From Aldrovandia affinis (Eukaryota > Chordata > Actinopteri > Notacanthiformes > Halosauridae): a stretch of 64,000 nt of DNA. A program made the translations under genes and the position numbers. This document shows, one piece after another, positions 22,833 to 34,860 of the stretch (positions are counted from its first letter, which is position 1; every line of letters begins with the position of its first letter). Under the pieces are notes generated by a model. That model saw only the letters and a list, made by a program, of their open reading frames with translations, had not been told where the DNA came from and made no database searches. Location: NCBI GenBank assembly GCA_029706075.1, contig JAINUG010000108.1, forward strand, positions 558,001 to 622,000. The letters are read 5' to 3'.

Positions 22833-25800
22833 CTACTTCAAGTAGTTAACTACTTAATGGGTGGAATTGATCAAATACATGGACCAGCTGTATGGTGGCT
22901 TTGTGAGGAGAGGGTTGGGAACCACTGAAACACACTGCACAAACTTAAAGGTCTCAATTAGACTTAGACAACCTGCAAACAGAGAGTTGGTGGAACAATC
23001 GACATGTGTGCTATCACCAAGATTTAGTATGTGCTTGGTAAACTCTGATGGAGTTCCCACTCTGAAATGTACTATACTCTCTTCCTGATAAACAATTGAT
23101 TAGATAAGTACTTAATGCTTGTATTTCGTATTGTTCTTTTCTATATTTTGCCTAATTGATGACTTTTTAAAACTTTCTTTAAATTGTTGTACCAGCAACT
23201 TCTCTTCCCTCTGTGGATACTTGAATGGCAAGGTTGTAAACCAATGATGATACTTCTGTAGCTAAATCTGCCATAATTAAATCAAATATATAAAATGATT
23301 GAATGAACATTATACTGTGATGAAATTGCAGTAATATCTTATCAAATAGAAGTAATGTAAAATATTTCAAGTAAAACAAGAGCTGCAGAGAATCACACAA
23401 TTTATAGCAAATGCATTACATAGCACTCATGTGTAGACTTGAGTTACTATAGATGTACAGGAGGTGGGGAAGTCTGGTCTCTTCTTGTGCAGATTCACTG
23501 TTATTTTTGTCTATGCATCAGCAGATGTGTGGCTCAGTGAACAGGACTGGCCATCCAGAAGATTTAAAGATCAATGAATCTGCACAGCGCTGATTAACAA
23601 CTCCTCTGTTTCAAACAGTTTTTCTGTTTTCTATGGGAGGACTATGAATCAACTTCTTTCATTACAATTTTATTACAGATCACAGTATATTCCTGTTTTT
23701 TCTTTTTTAAGAATACCATCTTCCACATTGAAATCACTTCCAGGTGATGCATGGTAAACGAGGGAAAGACTGTAAACCAATTTTATCAGTTGGGACCCTG
23801 CATAATGAAATACTAGCCTGCTGTTCCACGTAAAGCTTATATGTATTTATTTCAAACTCAGCATCTCTGTCCTGCACCACAAGTAAGAGCATATAGCCTC
23901 TGATGAAAATTCCAAAGATTATGTGGCTCTTTAAATCATTCTACCTGAACTGCTCAAGATAGATCACAATGTATGATGCATAAATCAAGTATGATGACAT
24001 CCCCAAATTAATACAATTATTTGATCGTTTTTATTTATTTCATAATTTATGAATTTTATTAAACCAGTGAGAATTGATACATTTTTAAGTTGTAAATTGT
24101 AAACAGGCTCTTTGTACAAAACAATCTTCCTTCAGGCCATCTTGAGCACAAGTAATGTCACATCTTTTACTGTTTCTTGTACTGTCTATGTAGCCCATAT
24201 GCGCAGTAAACAGTTTTATCAGCAATTGGCTGATCCTTATGAGCATAAGGCTGGTCTGATTGAATCCGGCTACACTGAATTGTTCTTTTATTGAATGGCA
24301 TTTGTCCTTAAAGTGGCTTTGTGCTTTAGATTTCATCCTGCCCATTGTCTTTATATCTTTATTTCTAGAATTAAAGGCATGCTTCACCAAGGAAGGGTAG
24401 GGTGTTTTGGCAAATTATGTAAATAGATGCCATTTTCCTTCTCTTGCAACAGATCGTGGCACAATCAGCCCTAATGGCCATTTGTGTTTGAATTAACAGA
24501 GTATCATCACATTTCCTAATAAAGTGAGACTACTTGAGGCTATGGAACAATGTACTCATTATGAAACTAAGACAACAAGTCTGTTACAGATCTAGTCTAT
24601 TTAAATATTTTGCTACTCATGAGACCCTCAGCAGACAGATTTGAAGCTATACAATTTTAGCTGTTGACACACTTTAACAACAAGGCTTTTAAATCAAATT
24701 GTTGAATATACTCAGGTTATAAATTAGTCTAAGAGACAGACAGAGGTGACCAGTGACCTGAGCAGCCCTTAGCCTTTCAACCTTTCACCACTCTTTCAAG
24801 TACATCATTCATCTTTTTATTTTCTCTTATTTTCTTTTCTCTTGCTGTAAGGTAAAATACATGAACAAATACATTTTCAACCGTATTTCAATAAAATGTC
24901 CATTATGCAATTGAACACAACTCATGTCCTTGAAATTTCTGTGATAGTCCTGGAGGAGCTCTACTTCATACAGGAAGTGATGTGGTCCTGACTGAAAAAT
25001 GATGATGAGAGATAAGAAGGTAACATTAAAGGAATTATGGTCATCAGGGCCCAATGGCCCATAAAGTAATGGAAATAAAATAAAATTGAACTTTCCTCCT
25101 CATACCCATATAGTGAGTATTAGTGTTGCTTAGTGGAACCAAAATAGGTCTTAAATTTGTTATTATATTTTTTTCACATTTTTTCACTCATGCCATGTTC
25201 AATCATACCCCCATCCCATGGCTGCAGTGTTCATTGTTTGGGAGGGTGTGAATTAGCACACATATCCTCTGATTCATCCTCTGTCAGGCAAACGCTTATT
25301 TTTCCCCGTGCATTCAATCAGTCAGTCCACTGCAGCTACTGTACAGCTGGAGTGATGTCACAGGTAGCTCATAGTCATCTGATCAACCTCTGGTGGATGA
25401 GCCAAAAGCCTGGTAATGTAACATGTTTCATAATTCCATCATAACATCCTTATGGTGAACAACTCTCATTTCCCAAAGTCCCACGTTAGCTACATGGCTT
25501 GTTAAGGTCCTCGTAAGTCTACGTGAGATCTGGAGCTCTCAATATATTTGACAAAAGTTGTAAAATCCAGCATGAATGAACTCACACATACAAAAAGTGT
25601 ACCTCAGTCAGTAATTCTCTGTCACCCACTCTGTTGCAACTCTGAATAAGATATTGAATAAAGAGTAATGTTTTATCTATTGGAATATCTAGCAAGCAGG
25701 CTAAAATGGCCTAGCAATATTGAGTTATTTGAGCTCTTCAGTTTGTTATCTTTGGAGTTAGATGAGTGTAATATTCACTTCATATTTGAAAGGCTTCATT

Positions 25801-25868
25801 CTTTTGGATTTTGTCATTATTTTGTGGTCTTTTAGAAAAATGGACTCACAGCATTATTGAACTTTCAT
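22833..25868. other. Unassigned intergenic DNA with one possible SINE head
   Basis: At about 23527-23580 the string GTGTGGCTCAGTGAACAGGA followed by CCATCCAGAAG and GATCAATGAATC resembles the tRNA-like head of the SINE at 19 kb without its tail. Otherwise no gene or element was recognised. Confidence 0.35.
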
Positions 25869-25869
25869 A

Positions 25870-26030
25870 GTGTAGTATAATGGTTAGGGAACTGGCGTGT
25901 AACTTAGAGGTTGCAGGTACGATTCACCGGTGAGGCCCTGCCATTGTATCCTTGAGCAAGGTACTTTGCTTCATTGAATCCAGCTGTATAAATAGATTCT
26001 ATAAAAACAACTACTGTAAGTCACTCTGGA
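25870..26030 (+). mobile_element. tRNA-derived SINE, older copy
   Basis: A box TAGTATAATGGTTAGGGAAC (about 25873-25892) and B box GGTTGCAGGTACGATTC (25909-25925) are in tRNA-like spacing. The body GCCCTGCCATTGTATCCTTG then AGCAAGGTACTTTGC is the standard fish SINE core after the tRNA head. The 3' end has CTGTAAGTCACTCTGG, a decayed form of the L2-type tail seen at 19.1 and 37.4 kb. The tail is truncated. Confidence 0.85.
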
Positions 26031-27445
26031 GGTGTTTTATTTAAATGTTAACAGTGGATTAAAACATACCAATGTTGAAAGCCTTGGTTTGCTTTGCCTA
26101 GTCTATACTGTTACGCCTACTAAATTGTATGCTCAACGGAAAAACTTTGTTGAATGGATTTTTATGCTTCAACTTTCTGCACACTTACTGGGAATTTACA
26201 GAGGTGTGCTGTTATTATGGCCTGTCGTTCATTAATGCAGGCATATTATCTTCTTTAAAACAAGAATTCACAATGAAGCTATTGATTATTTATCAATTGC
26301 TTCCCTTCCTTACAGATGTAGTTTACAAAGATTTGTACATTGTTTCTAATGAGGGTTTTAACTAGAGTGTTTGGGACTCTCCTTGTTAGTCTCTCTTGTT
26401 ATCAGGAATCACATGCCAGAGGAGTTGCTAGTGAGCAATAAGGATGTGATTACCTGGCTAACTGAAACCCTGGGCATTGCAGTGGTCAGTTAAGTGTTTG
26501 TTACTCAAAGAGAAGGATAAAGCACATTTCTGGATCTGGGTCTATGTCTGCATATCTATACTTCTTGCATCACAAAAATGGAATTCTCAGTCACCACCCT
26601 CAGGTTGACCAAACAATTAGCATTATTTTCCCACAGCAACATCTGCAGACAGCACACAGACCACCCCTTATATTTGTAAAAAATAAACACATCTTGTTTA
26701 TTCTTTCATTTTTATTTGGGTTTATGTTACAAGATGAAACCCTCAATCCCTCTCTTGTTTTAATAACCATGCTGATGCCAACAGTGTGAATCTTACTAGT
26801 CAAGCAGTCGAGAACCTGCGGAAAATGTTTTCCCCTTTAAATTCTACACTGAAGCAATCTTCCTTCGGAGAAAAAAAAATGTGCTAGTGCTAACAGCATG
26901 TGGCCTTCTCTCAGCGGCTGCATTCTGTGGGGGATGGGCTGCCCAGCTGCTTCCTCTAGCACCACCACATTAAAAACAGCTTTTGCTGAAAGGAAGAAAA
27001 AGAAGTATCAATCACAGATAGACATTCATTAATTCTCTGCTGATGCAGGGAAGAACATACACGGTGCATATTTTGGGATACTGTCTCTTCCTGACAATGT
27101 TAATATATTCATGTGTCCTCTATTGTACCACACAGAGGCCTGAATAGGAATCTCTAATGCACATTATATCTCAGCATAGAATAGTGATGAATCAGTGACC
27201 TTCTGTCAGTATGATATATTAATGATGATAAACTGAACTTACCCTCTCTGAATGTCATTTTTGTATTATTTATACTTACATTTTCATATATATTTGTATA
27301 CAGTATTGTAAATGCCACACTTAACAGACTGCAACTTGTGATACAATGTATATGATATAGTAATCTGCAGTGTGATGCAGTTAAAAAAACAAAAACATTA
27401 GTCAGTGTAAAACCGTGGCAGGATTAATCATTGTACTAAAACATA
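26031..27445. other. Unassigned intergenic DNA
   Basis: No gene recognised. 26840-27010 is richer in GC than its surroundings but has no domain-like frame; it could be a conserved non-coding element. Confidence 0.4.
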
Positions 27446-29350
27446 CATGTCACCAGGCATGTGCACAGCGGGCTGGGGAGGGGGATCTTGAGTACCTGCC
27501 CTTTTCGTCTCCATGTCAAAAAGTACCCTTTTTGGTCAGGTTGAAAATGTAAGTTTGTGGCCTCAGCCAACCCCTGACTGAATGACATTCATTTTAGAAA
27601 AGTTTAAGGTGAGAAATATAAACAAAATAAGCCCTATTGTTTATGAATATTATTTTTCCATGGTAAAATTAAGATGCGTCAATACACACAGCAGCTGACT
27701 CAGCACACACATGCAGCCGCACAAACACACCCACACACACACAAACACATAGCCCTGCACCCCGCCCCTTACTGATACCATTCTCTAATGGAGTTTCAAA
27801 GCATGGAAAGAAGCCCATGGCATGGATGCAGGATAGAAGATCATGAGTCCCATTACATATACCCCCGCAAAATACTGTGCTGGATTCCAACACTCAATAG
27901 CTGTACAAATAGTGAGCCATGGCAAAGTAAAATGTTGTTAGCAAAACTGAAATATATTTAAATGTATAAATATATAACTTAATTACTAACCTACCTGGTA
28001 CACATGATTGAAGATGCTGGTGAATGATATGCTGGCTCATTGTAAGTTTTGATATAATGCTAACTTGCTAACATTGTTGCTATATGTCATTGACAACTGA
28101 GGAAGTGTAGTGTTTTTTTCCAACATCTTGATTGATTGATCTTGATACAATTGTTTAATGAAAAGATCACATTTATAGTAAAATACAGCTAAGAATAGGT
28201 ATTTGTAGCTAAATAGAATGACAACACTTTTGTTTTGAATTGTAAGTAACTGGCAAAATAGGAAACACCAACATGCAGTGTCTTAGTAGGGCATTGGGCC
28301 ACCATTTTCCACTTCAATGCGCCTTGGCATAGATTCTGCAAGTGTCTGGAACTCTATCATAAGTATGCAACACCATTCTTCTACAAGAAATTCCATCATT
28401 TGGTGTTTTATTTATGGTGGTGGAAAGTGCTGTTTCAGCTGCCGCTCCAGAATTTCCCATAAGTGTTCAATTAGGTTGAGGTCTGGTGACTAAGACGGCC
28501 ATGGCATGTGGTTTACATTGTTTTCTGGCTGATTAAACCATTCAGTGACCACTCATGCCCTGTGGTGAGGGCATTGTCATTCTGGAAGAGATCACTCCCA
28601 TCAGGATAGAAATGCAGGATCTAATATTTTGGCAGTTACCTGCAGGTATAGACCTAAGCTGCTCTGGTTGCTAAATGTTCATTTGCAGGTAACCTCCTAT
28701 AATGAATATTGAATAATGATAATAATAATAACAATAAACTTTATTTGTGTAAATACTCAACATGCTCAATATTATAATGATAAAACAGATATATCTGTCT
28801 TTGTGGTGTAACAGAGAAGTAGGCTAGTAGTCCCTGTCACAACAAATACATACATAAATAAATGAATACGTGGGTGGATGTCATATTTTGTTCAAATACA
28901 TTTTTAGATAGTTAGCTTAATACAATATTTTGCTGGCCTTGAAAGACATCCACATTGATAGGACAGAGGTCATCAACATTTTCTAGCAAATTGCCAACAG
29001 AAGTGTGCTGCTTTGAAGAAGAAGTAGGTTATTTTTTCCCCCGTTTTTCTCCCATTTGAGCCTGAAAAACAGGATTAGCTATTCAATCACATGATGATCA
29101 TATGATGAAACTGACTGACTGAAGCTGATAATCCTCTGGGTGTATATTTTATTTAAAGTCCATTTTAAATGCAAATTTCTAGTTCATTTAAATAAATGAT
29201 ACTGTATATTATTTAATAAATGAATGAGTCGGATTGCATCAGATATTGTTTTCAGTGTTTCGTTTCGGGGTTTTTTTGGGGGTGGGGGGTGCCCTTTTTT
29301 CAATTGAGCACCTGCCCTCCTAAAAGCCAGTGCATGGCCCTGCATGTCAC
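27446..29350. mobile_element. hAT-type element with 8-bp target-site duplication
   Basis: CATGTCAC at 27446-27453 is repeated exactly at 29343-29350. Between them the element (27454-29342, 1,889 bp) starts CAGGCATGTGCACAGCGGGC and ends with the complement of CAGGGCCATGCACTGGCT, imperfect inverted termini beginning CAGG. An 8-bp duplication with CAGG-type ends defines hAT transposons. Subterminal ACCTGCCCTTTT (left) and GCCCTTTTTTCAATTGAGCA / CCTGCCCTCC (right) are also typical of this fish hAT group. No hAT transposase is readable inside, so the copy is non-autonomous. It contains a (CA)-rich tract near 27705-27750 and a nested Tc1 derivative at 28.25-28.65 kb. Confidence 0.8.
28250..28646 (-). 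mobile_element. Internally deleted Tc1-like element nested in the hAT element
   Basis: On the minus strand, sequence from 28646 starts with a terminus (TAACTGCCAAAATA), jumps directly to the catalytic half of the transposase (TCCTGATGGGAGTGATCTCT at about 28607, CACTTATGGGAAATTCTGGA at about 28460), and ends with GGTGGCCCAATGCCCTACTA followed by the other end (GGTGTTTCCTATTTTGCCAG at 28250-28269). It belongs to the same lineage as the pieces at 1-72 and 533-700. The HTH half is deleted. Because it lies wholly inside the hAT element it inserted after it, or travelled with it. Confidence 0.8.
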
Positions 29351-29404
29351 CACAAGGGAACAATAGGTGTGCCAAAAAGTACAACACAAACACAAACATT
29401 ATAT

Positions 29405-29800
29405 ATATATTATGCCAAGATCAGGCTATGATCAATGACAAAACTTAATATATAAAGGATACGTTCTAAACAAATGTATATTTATTTAGAGAAACGAACA
29501 AAGGGGAGGGGGATAAATGCAGTCAAGTCCAATCCATAGTCGTTACTCATTGTCAGTGGTCCTCAATAGTTAATAGGCAATCTAATTAGCTTTTGCAGAC
29601 TCTCACTCTCTCCAACATGTTTCCCTCACAGTACTTTGTACCAAACAGCTGCAGATGAGGTGCTTTTATTTCCCCCTGCCCATTCAGGTAAATGTCAGGT
29701 GCATCTCTTCCACTCAGAACCCCAATCAAGACATGGGGGTGGAGCCAGCATGCTGCCCCTCAATCACCATCCCCCGGAATTCCCTCAGCCAGTTGCCACA
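29405..29800 (-). mobile_element. LTR fragment, TGTGGCA family
   Basis: Read on the minus strand from 29800 it begins TGTGGCAACTGGCTGAGGGA and contains GCATGCTGGCTCCACCCCCA and AGGGGGAAATAAAAGCACC, matching the first part of the LTR at 21.8 kb. The similarity fades after about 250 bp; a TAAATAAATA polyadenylation-like signal lies near 29488. The end is not defined and lies at a TA-rich stretch. It is separated from the next LTR by a short (TA)n. Confidence 0.6.
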
Positions 29801-29815
29801 ACATATATATATATA

Positions 29816-30353
29816 TCATAGTGCCACCAGCGGGTGGGGTGACACTCAATGACCTTTTCAGAGGGTGTAGGCGATTTAAGAAATCCAGAGAAGGCAGTAT
29901 TCAAACAAATGGTAAGTTTATTAAACTGATTACTGACAAAAAAACACAAAAGGATGGGGTATTCGGGGGATTAGAAGCACACTGTTCATAATCCTTCTCT
30001 CGTTGTCTTTGTCCATAATCCAAGTCGTTAATCCAAGCCAGGTCCTCATACAATTATGTTGTTACACAAACAGGGTTCTCAAAACAATCAAAATCAAATT
30101 CCAATCCAAAAAGCAATCCAAAACAATTCTCTCTCTTACTCTCCACCCTACTCCACCACCTAATTTGACACAAAACAGTCCTTTATACAGCTCTCAAATT
30201 GACATCAACTGCCAGCAGTCCTCATTGCTTTACATGCTTCAGTTGTGGGACTGCAGGCTGCTGGGAACTGTAGTCCTCTTGGGTCTTGGCTCCCAAGAGA
30301 AGAGTTAAAGGGACACGCAGTCATTTCCCTTTGCTGCTCCTTGGGATGCCACA
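29816..30353 (-). mobile_element. Solo LTR, TGTGGCA...CACTA family
   Basis: On the minus strand it runs from TGTGGCATCCCAAGGAGCAG (30353) to GGTGGCACTATGA (29816), with a TTTAATAAACTTACC signal at about 29915. Its 3' half matches the plus-strand fragment at 33.09-33.34 kb (shared CTTGGATTA, GACAAAGACAA, AATCGCCTACACC and CTGAAAAGGTC). It is bounded on both sides by TA repeats, so a target duplication cannot be read. No retroviral or retrotransposon genes adjoin it. Confidence 0.7.
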
Positions 30354-30384
30354 ATATATATATATATATATACAGAGCCCCTTT

Positions 30385-30520
30385 AAAGTCTACACCCCGT
30401 CTAAAAAATGCACCTTTTGTTGCCTTACAGCCTGAAATCAAAACATATTAAATCAGACTTTTACAACTTTATTTACACATTTTGATGACACAAGTAAAAA
30501 AAAAACACTTCTAAAATTTC
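30385..30520 (+). mobile_element. Tc1-like terminal fragment
   Basis: AGTCTACACCCCGTCTAAAA, then CACCTTTTGTTGCCTTACAG and CCTGAAATCAAAACATATT, followed by an ACACATTTTGATGACACAAG stretch, is the end region of a common fish Tc1-like lineage (the form with ...TTTTGTTacATTACAGCCT). No coding part remains. Confidence 0.6.
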
Positions 30521-32639
30521 TGAACATTAATGAAAAATATGCTCTAGCCTTTTCTCAATCATAACTTTTTTGCTTTTCTCTATCATTGGAATGTAGTCAA
30601 AATGTAGAAAATTGTTTCGGGAAAGAACATTGTTTCATTCTTTCATTGAAGATAAAAATGTTTGATTGTATTTCCTTGCCTTATTACAGGTTTACTAATA
30701 TTGTGCTATTGTACATCATATCATTTGAAAGGACTACTTATCAGCATTGTGAAGATGCATCATTATACAGTATAATACCAGCAAACTATGATCCTTAATG
30801 CATAGACAGGTCATGTTAGTTTAAGAAACAGAACATTCTGCTCGGGCAGGAAAGGGTTAAGGGGAAGATAAAAAGATATGTTAACAGCGTTTATGTTAGC
30901 TAGCTGGCTAACATGAATCACCTTACTTAACAAGCTTGTATACTAATTGTAAAGTACAGTACATTATTGTAGAGAGCTAACTTAGCTAGCTAGCTAGATT
31001 AGTTACCTAACAATGCATAAGGCCAACTAGCTATCCACATTGGCGGGACTCATACTCGAATCTGCTAGAACAAATTGGGAGTAGTGCTAGCTAGGTGGTA
31101 TTAAATAGTTTCTTGAAAATGTCTTTAGTTAGCAATGGTTAGTAAGTTAGTTAGCTTGCTATCTAGCTTGCCAGATGTTTTGTGTACTAACAAGTTGCTA
31201 GCCAGACACGTTAGCATGTTATATAATACATAGACAAGTATGTGACAGGCAAGTGTTAGAAAAGTTCGCTAGCTAGCACTACTAGAAACTTGTTTACAGT
31301 ATGGTTTCAAGTTAGAAATATCACACAAACCAAGTTGGCATTTTAATTGGGATTTCTTGCCACTGATCAATCCCAAATCCTCTATAATGTCAAATAAAAT
31401 AGTTTATAGTAATTTCTCAGCGGTTGAGTCCCTGGTAGAACAGAATATTGTGACAGTGCATGCCTCATTGTTATCATTTTAATGCCAAATGTGATTGTAA
31501 TAAAATCAATTGTATTATTGTATAAAACAAACTAGAAATATTAAAGTAATTTTTGTGTATGGGTGTGCATATACTCATCTTTCAGAAAATAAATATATAT
31601 TATTATTACTGTGAAGTCAGAAGTTCTTTGTCCCATCTTTCCATTTCCTTAGTTAATTTTAGTGATCGCTGCAGTCGCACAACAACAAAAAAGAAAGAAT
31701 ACAAATGTAAAAAAATTGTCAACAAAAAAAGGACAAATATTGATTGAATCTAGGCTTAGTGTAGGCAAGCAGAAAAAACAAACAAACAAAGGGATTTCCA
31801 CATGCACAATCAATTTTGGCCTCTCAACTTCTGGTCCGATTAAGATTTGACATTGAAAATATCCAGCAACATTTTAGTTTATTGCCTAAACCTTTGGACA
31901 ATAATGTTAGAATGAGTTTAATAACATACCCAGATGTCTGCAGTGCCAGTATTTAGCAGTGGGAGACAGAATGTGTATACCAGGAAGGTGGTATAAGCGT
32001 ACAAAAGCCAAGATTAGTTTGTTTAAAGCAAACTTACAGAAAACTGTATACTGAGGAAATTATTAATGTATACTTAATGCTGAGGTCAAGGTCAGTCAAA
32101 TTCAGCACAGATGTTATGTAGATTTAATTGTTACCTATGAAAAGCAAGGTGTGCAGTGGTCACTGCAATTGCATAGCAAGGTACAATACTGTAGGTTATT
32201 GTGGCCTATAACAAGCAATATAACTGTGAAAAATTCTGATTTTCTGGTAATATTATTTTCATAATTCTGATAAGGTATATACAGTATATTTACTATCAAT
32301 TAAATCACTTTCATTGATGATACATACACTGTATATACCTATACCCAACAAATAAATGCATTCTTCATGAAATGTGAGTCAGTAAATGTTTGTGAGTGTT
32401 GAGAAAACTATATTCCCTGAATGTGGATATGTTCTTCATCTGATCATGATTATTCTATTGTGTTAAATGGTTTTATTTTTTTCATATGCAGTTGAGAAAA
32501 TAATAATAAAATACCCAATGAAAAAGGATTCATATTTTGAACTAACTAAATCACAATTAAGAAGGAGTCTACCCATGTGTTTCATATGAATGTCAATACT
32601 AATTACCAATATGTTTCTGCTATAAAATCAACACTTCAA
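30521..32639. other. Intergenic DNA with TAGC-rich tetranucleotide clusters
   Basis: From about 30880 to 31290 the sequence is peppered with GCTAGCTAGC/TTAGCTAGC strings on an otherwise AT-rich background, a cryptic tetranucleotide repeat. The remainder has no recognised gene or element. Confidence 0.5.
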
Positions 32640-33087
32640 TATGTGAGTTTCTATAGCAACATGAGAGATCTAACAGATTTTGAAAGATGTCAAATAGTTG
32701 ATGCCTGAATTTCCAGTGCTTCAGTCACAGAAATGGAAAAATCATTTAATTTAATAGGAACAGTGTGACAGCAAAAGTCATGACAGCATACGCCAAACAA
32801 GGAAAAACTGCACCAGGAAGGAGCAATGGTCAGAAGAGACACTTAACAGGACAGTTGCTAAAAAAAACCCCCAGAAAACAATGGCCTCAAAAATGCCAAC
32901 AGGACTGAATCTACACCTCCGTGACCCAGTCTCAACAAAAACTGTACGTCATGTGCTTCACAAAGCTGACATTTATGGTATGGCTGCTATTCTGAAATCA
33001 ATGCTTAACAACGCTTAATCTGGTGTAATGAGCATCAATTCTGGACTTCTGAACAGTGTAAGAAAGTAATATGGTCTGATGAGTTGT
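32640..33087 (+). pseudogene. Tc1-like transposase relic, 5' half
   Basis: Broken frames read MRDLTDFERCQIVDA, then a decayed HTH region, and later QFWTSEQCKKVIWSDELSF at about 33030-33090, which contains the first catalytic aspartate motif (WSDE). This is the N-terminal half of a Tc1-type transposase of a lineage distinct from the 5.6-kb copy. It ends abruptly at about 33087 where LTR sequence begins, so the rest was deleted or replaced. Multiple stops are present. Confidence 0.75.
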
Positions 33088-33338
33088 CCTTTACTTGGAT
33101 TACGGATATTGCGTATTTGAGGAACTGAATTGGATTTTGACTGCGGACAAAGACAAAGAGCAGGATTGTGGACTATATGTGTTGGAATTCCCTAAATACC
33201 CCACGCTTTTGTGTTTTGTCAGTATTCAGTTTCATAAAATTATTGTTTTGTTTGGAATACTGCCTCCTCCAGATTTCTTCAATCGCCTACACCTTCTGAA
33301 AAGGTCCTTCAGTGTACCCCACCCACAGTGGCACTACA
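33088..33338 (+). mobile_element. 5'-truncated LTR fragment, CACTACA end
   Basis: Matches the 3' half of the LTR at 29.8-30.35 kb in the opposite orientation, ending ACAGTGGCACTACA. It starts directly after the Tc1 relic without its own TGTGGCA start, so the junction is a deletion or recombination breakpoint. It abuts a long TA/TG microsatellite. Confidence 0.65.
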
Positions 33339-33340
<2 letters not shown>

Positions 33341-33388
<48 letters not shown>

Positions 33389-33398
33389 ATATACACAC
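33341..33398. repeat. (TA)n(TG)n microsatellite
   Basis: An uninterrupted AT alternation passes into GTGTGTGTG and TATATACACAC. It adjoins the LTR end, like the TA tracts beside the LTRs near 29.8 and 30.35 kb. Confidence 0.9.
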
Positions 33399-34071
33399 TA
33401 CAAATACAACTCAAGCATAAAATATTAATGCCACATTAGGTTGCACATTTTTCTTTGAGTATTTGTCAACTAGATCCTTTTTTCTTTCCCTCAAGTAGTT
33501 TCTTGGGGTTGGGGGTTTACTTGAATGAACTGAATTGCATTTTCTCTGAAGCAACAGTACTTTTACGTGAGGGTAATTTTCAAGTACCTTTACCACCACA
33601 GCTTCCAATTAATCTTGGGTCCCTAAAGGAAAAGGAGACCCACTGCAATTTCACTGAAGTAAATGAAAATTTTAAGTTATTAAAAAAAAGTATATACAGT
33701 ATACGATGTGGGAAAAAATACATTTATAATGATTATCTTTAATCAAATAGTTGTTCATCCCTGCTCTTTATGTCATAAAGGGACAATACAGTGCTTGACA
33801 TTTGTCACTGCCATTGCTTTACTTTGAATCCATGCTATTGGTCTGTAGCACCAGAGGGACAGATATATGGGTCAAGACTTGTAACTAATTGTCTTATTAT
33901 GTTTTATGCCATGTACATGACATATCTTTTTGTGCTCCTGTGTGGAAAGAACAAAATACGTACATAAAGTATATTGCTCTAATGGCTATAGGCCTGAAGG
34001 GTAACACTTAGTGAGACACACTGATATTCCCAATACTTAAATAAGCACAATCTATTCCCAGCTGCCAATAA
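33399..34071. other. Unassigned intergenic DNA
   Basis: No gene or element recognised. Confidence 0.5.
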
Positions 34072-34860
34072 ATCAAATCAAATCAAATGTATTTGTATAG
34101 TGCTTTTCACAAATGCATTGTCACAAAACACTTAATAAAAGGGAACCCAGGCCTAGACCCCCCCAAAAGCAAACCTAAGGTGACAGAGGCAAAAAAACCT
34201 CCCTTGATAGGGAAAACTTCTGGGAAGAACCAAACTAAAAGGGGGGGGAGCCCATCCTCTTCTGGCCAGGACAGGGTGTGTCCAAAAAAGACTGTATCAT
34301 GGTCAGTCCAAAGGTGACTCAGGGCTTGCTGACTTTGCACCTCCGAGTTAGGTAGTTAGTGGGGGGAGGCTAAACCATGTGAAGGGGGTCCAGATCCAGG
34401 CACTGGGGTCGGCATGGGGGTGAGGGTTGATGGGGGGAACTCACACTTCTCGCAGGATCTAGGGCTCAGGGGCAGATGCCCCAGGAGAGGAACAAAGAAC
34501 ACACACAGCCAAGAGGGAGTTCCAAACCATCCACACCTGATCAAGGACAACCAGCCTAACAGTGGTGGTGACACGTTGAGGAGGTGACAGTATGGAAAGT
34601 TTCTCACTCCATAAGACACTAGGACACGGCCTTCTCCATCTCTACACCTAGGCTATGTTTGGCATTAGGCTAGGCTGAAAATATATGTTTTTAATTTAAG
34701 AATTGAAACTGTGTCCAAATCCCTAACATGGTTTGGTAAACCATTCCACAACAGAGAAGGCTCTACCACCAGCTGTGCTTTTCAAAAATTGTAGGGAGAA
34801 CTAGATGGCTGGCTTCTTGTGAACGAAGCAATCAGCTTATAAGGAACAATTATCCACCTT
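34072..34860. repeat. Dispersed teleost repeat, probable retroelement 3' region
   Basis: It begins with a CAAAT repeat and TTTGTATAGTGCTTTTCACA (about 34090), continues with GTCACAAAACACTT, GGTGACAGAGGCAAAAAAAC and CTCCCTTGATAGGG, and further on TTGGTAAACCATTCCACAAC with AGAGAAGGCTCTACCACCAG (34734-34770). This order of phrases is a well-known interspersed repeat of fish genomes, GC-rich against the flanks. Its class was not decided by eye; the 3' region of a LINE is most likely. No protein domain is readable. Long minus-strand frames here are composition effects. Confidence 0.6.

Noticed and set aside
34107-34340. Minus-strand frame with a proline/glycine-rich protein
   Set aside because: It lies in a dispersed repeat and reflects its GC-rich composition; no domain pattern.
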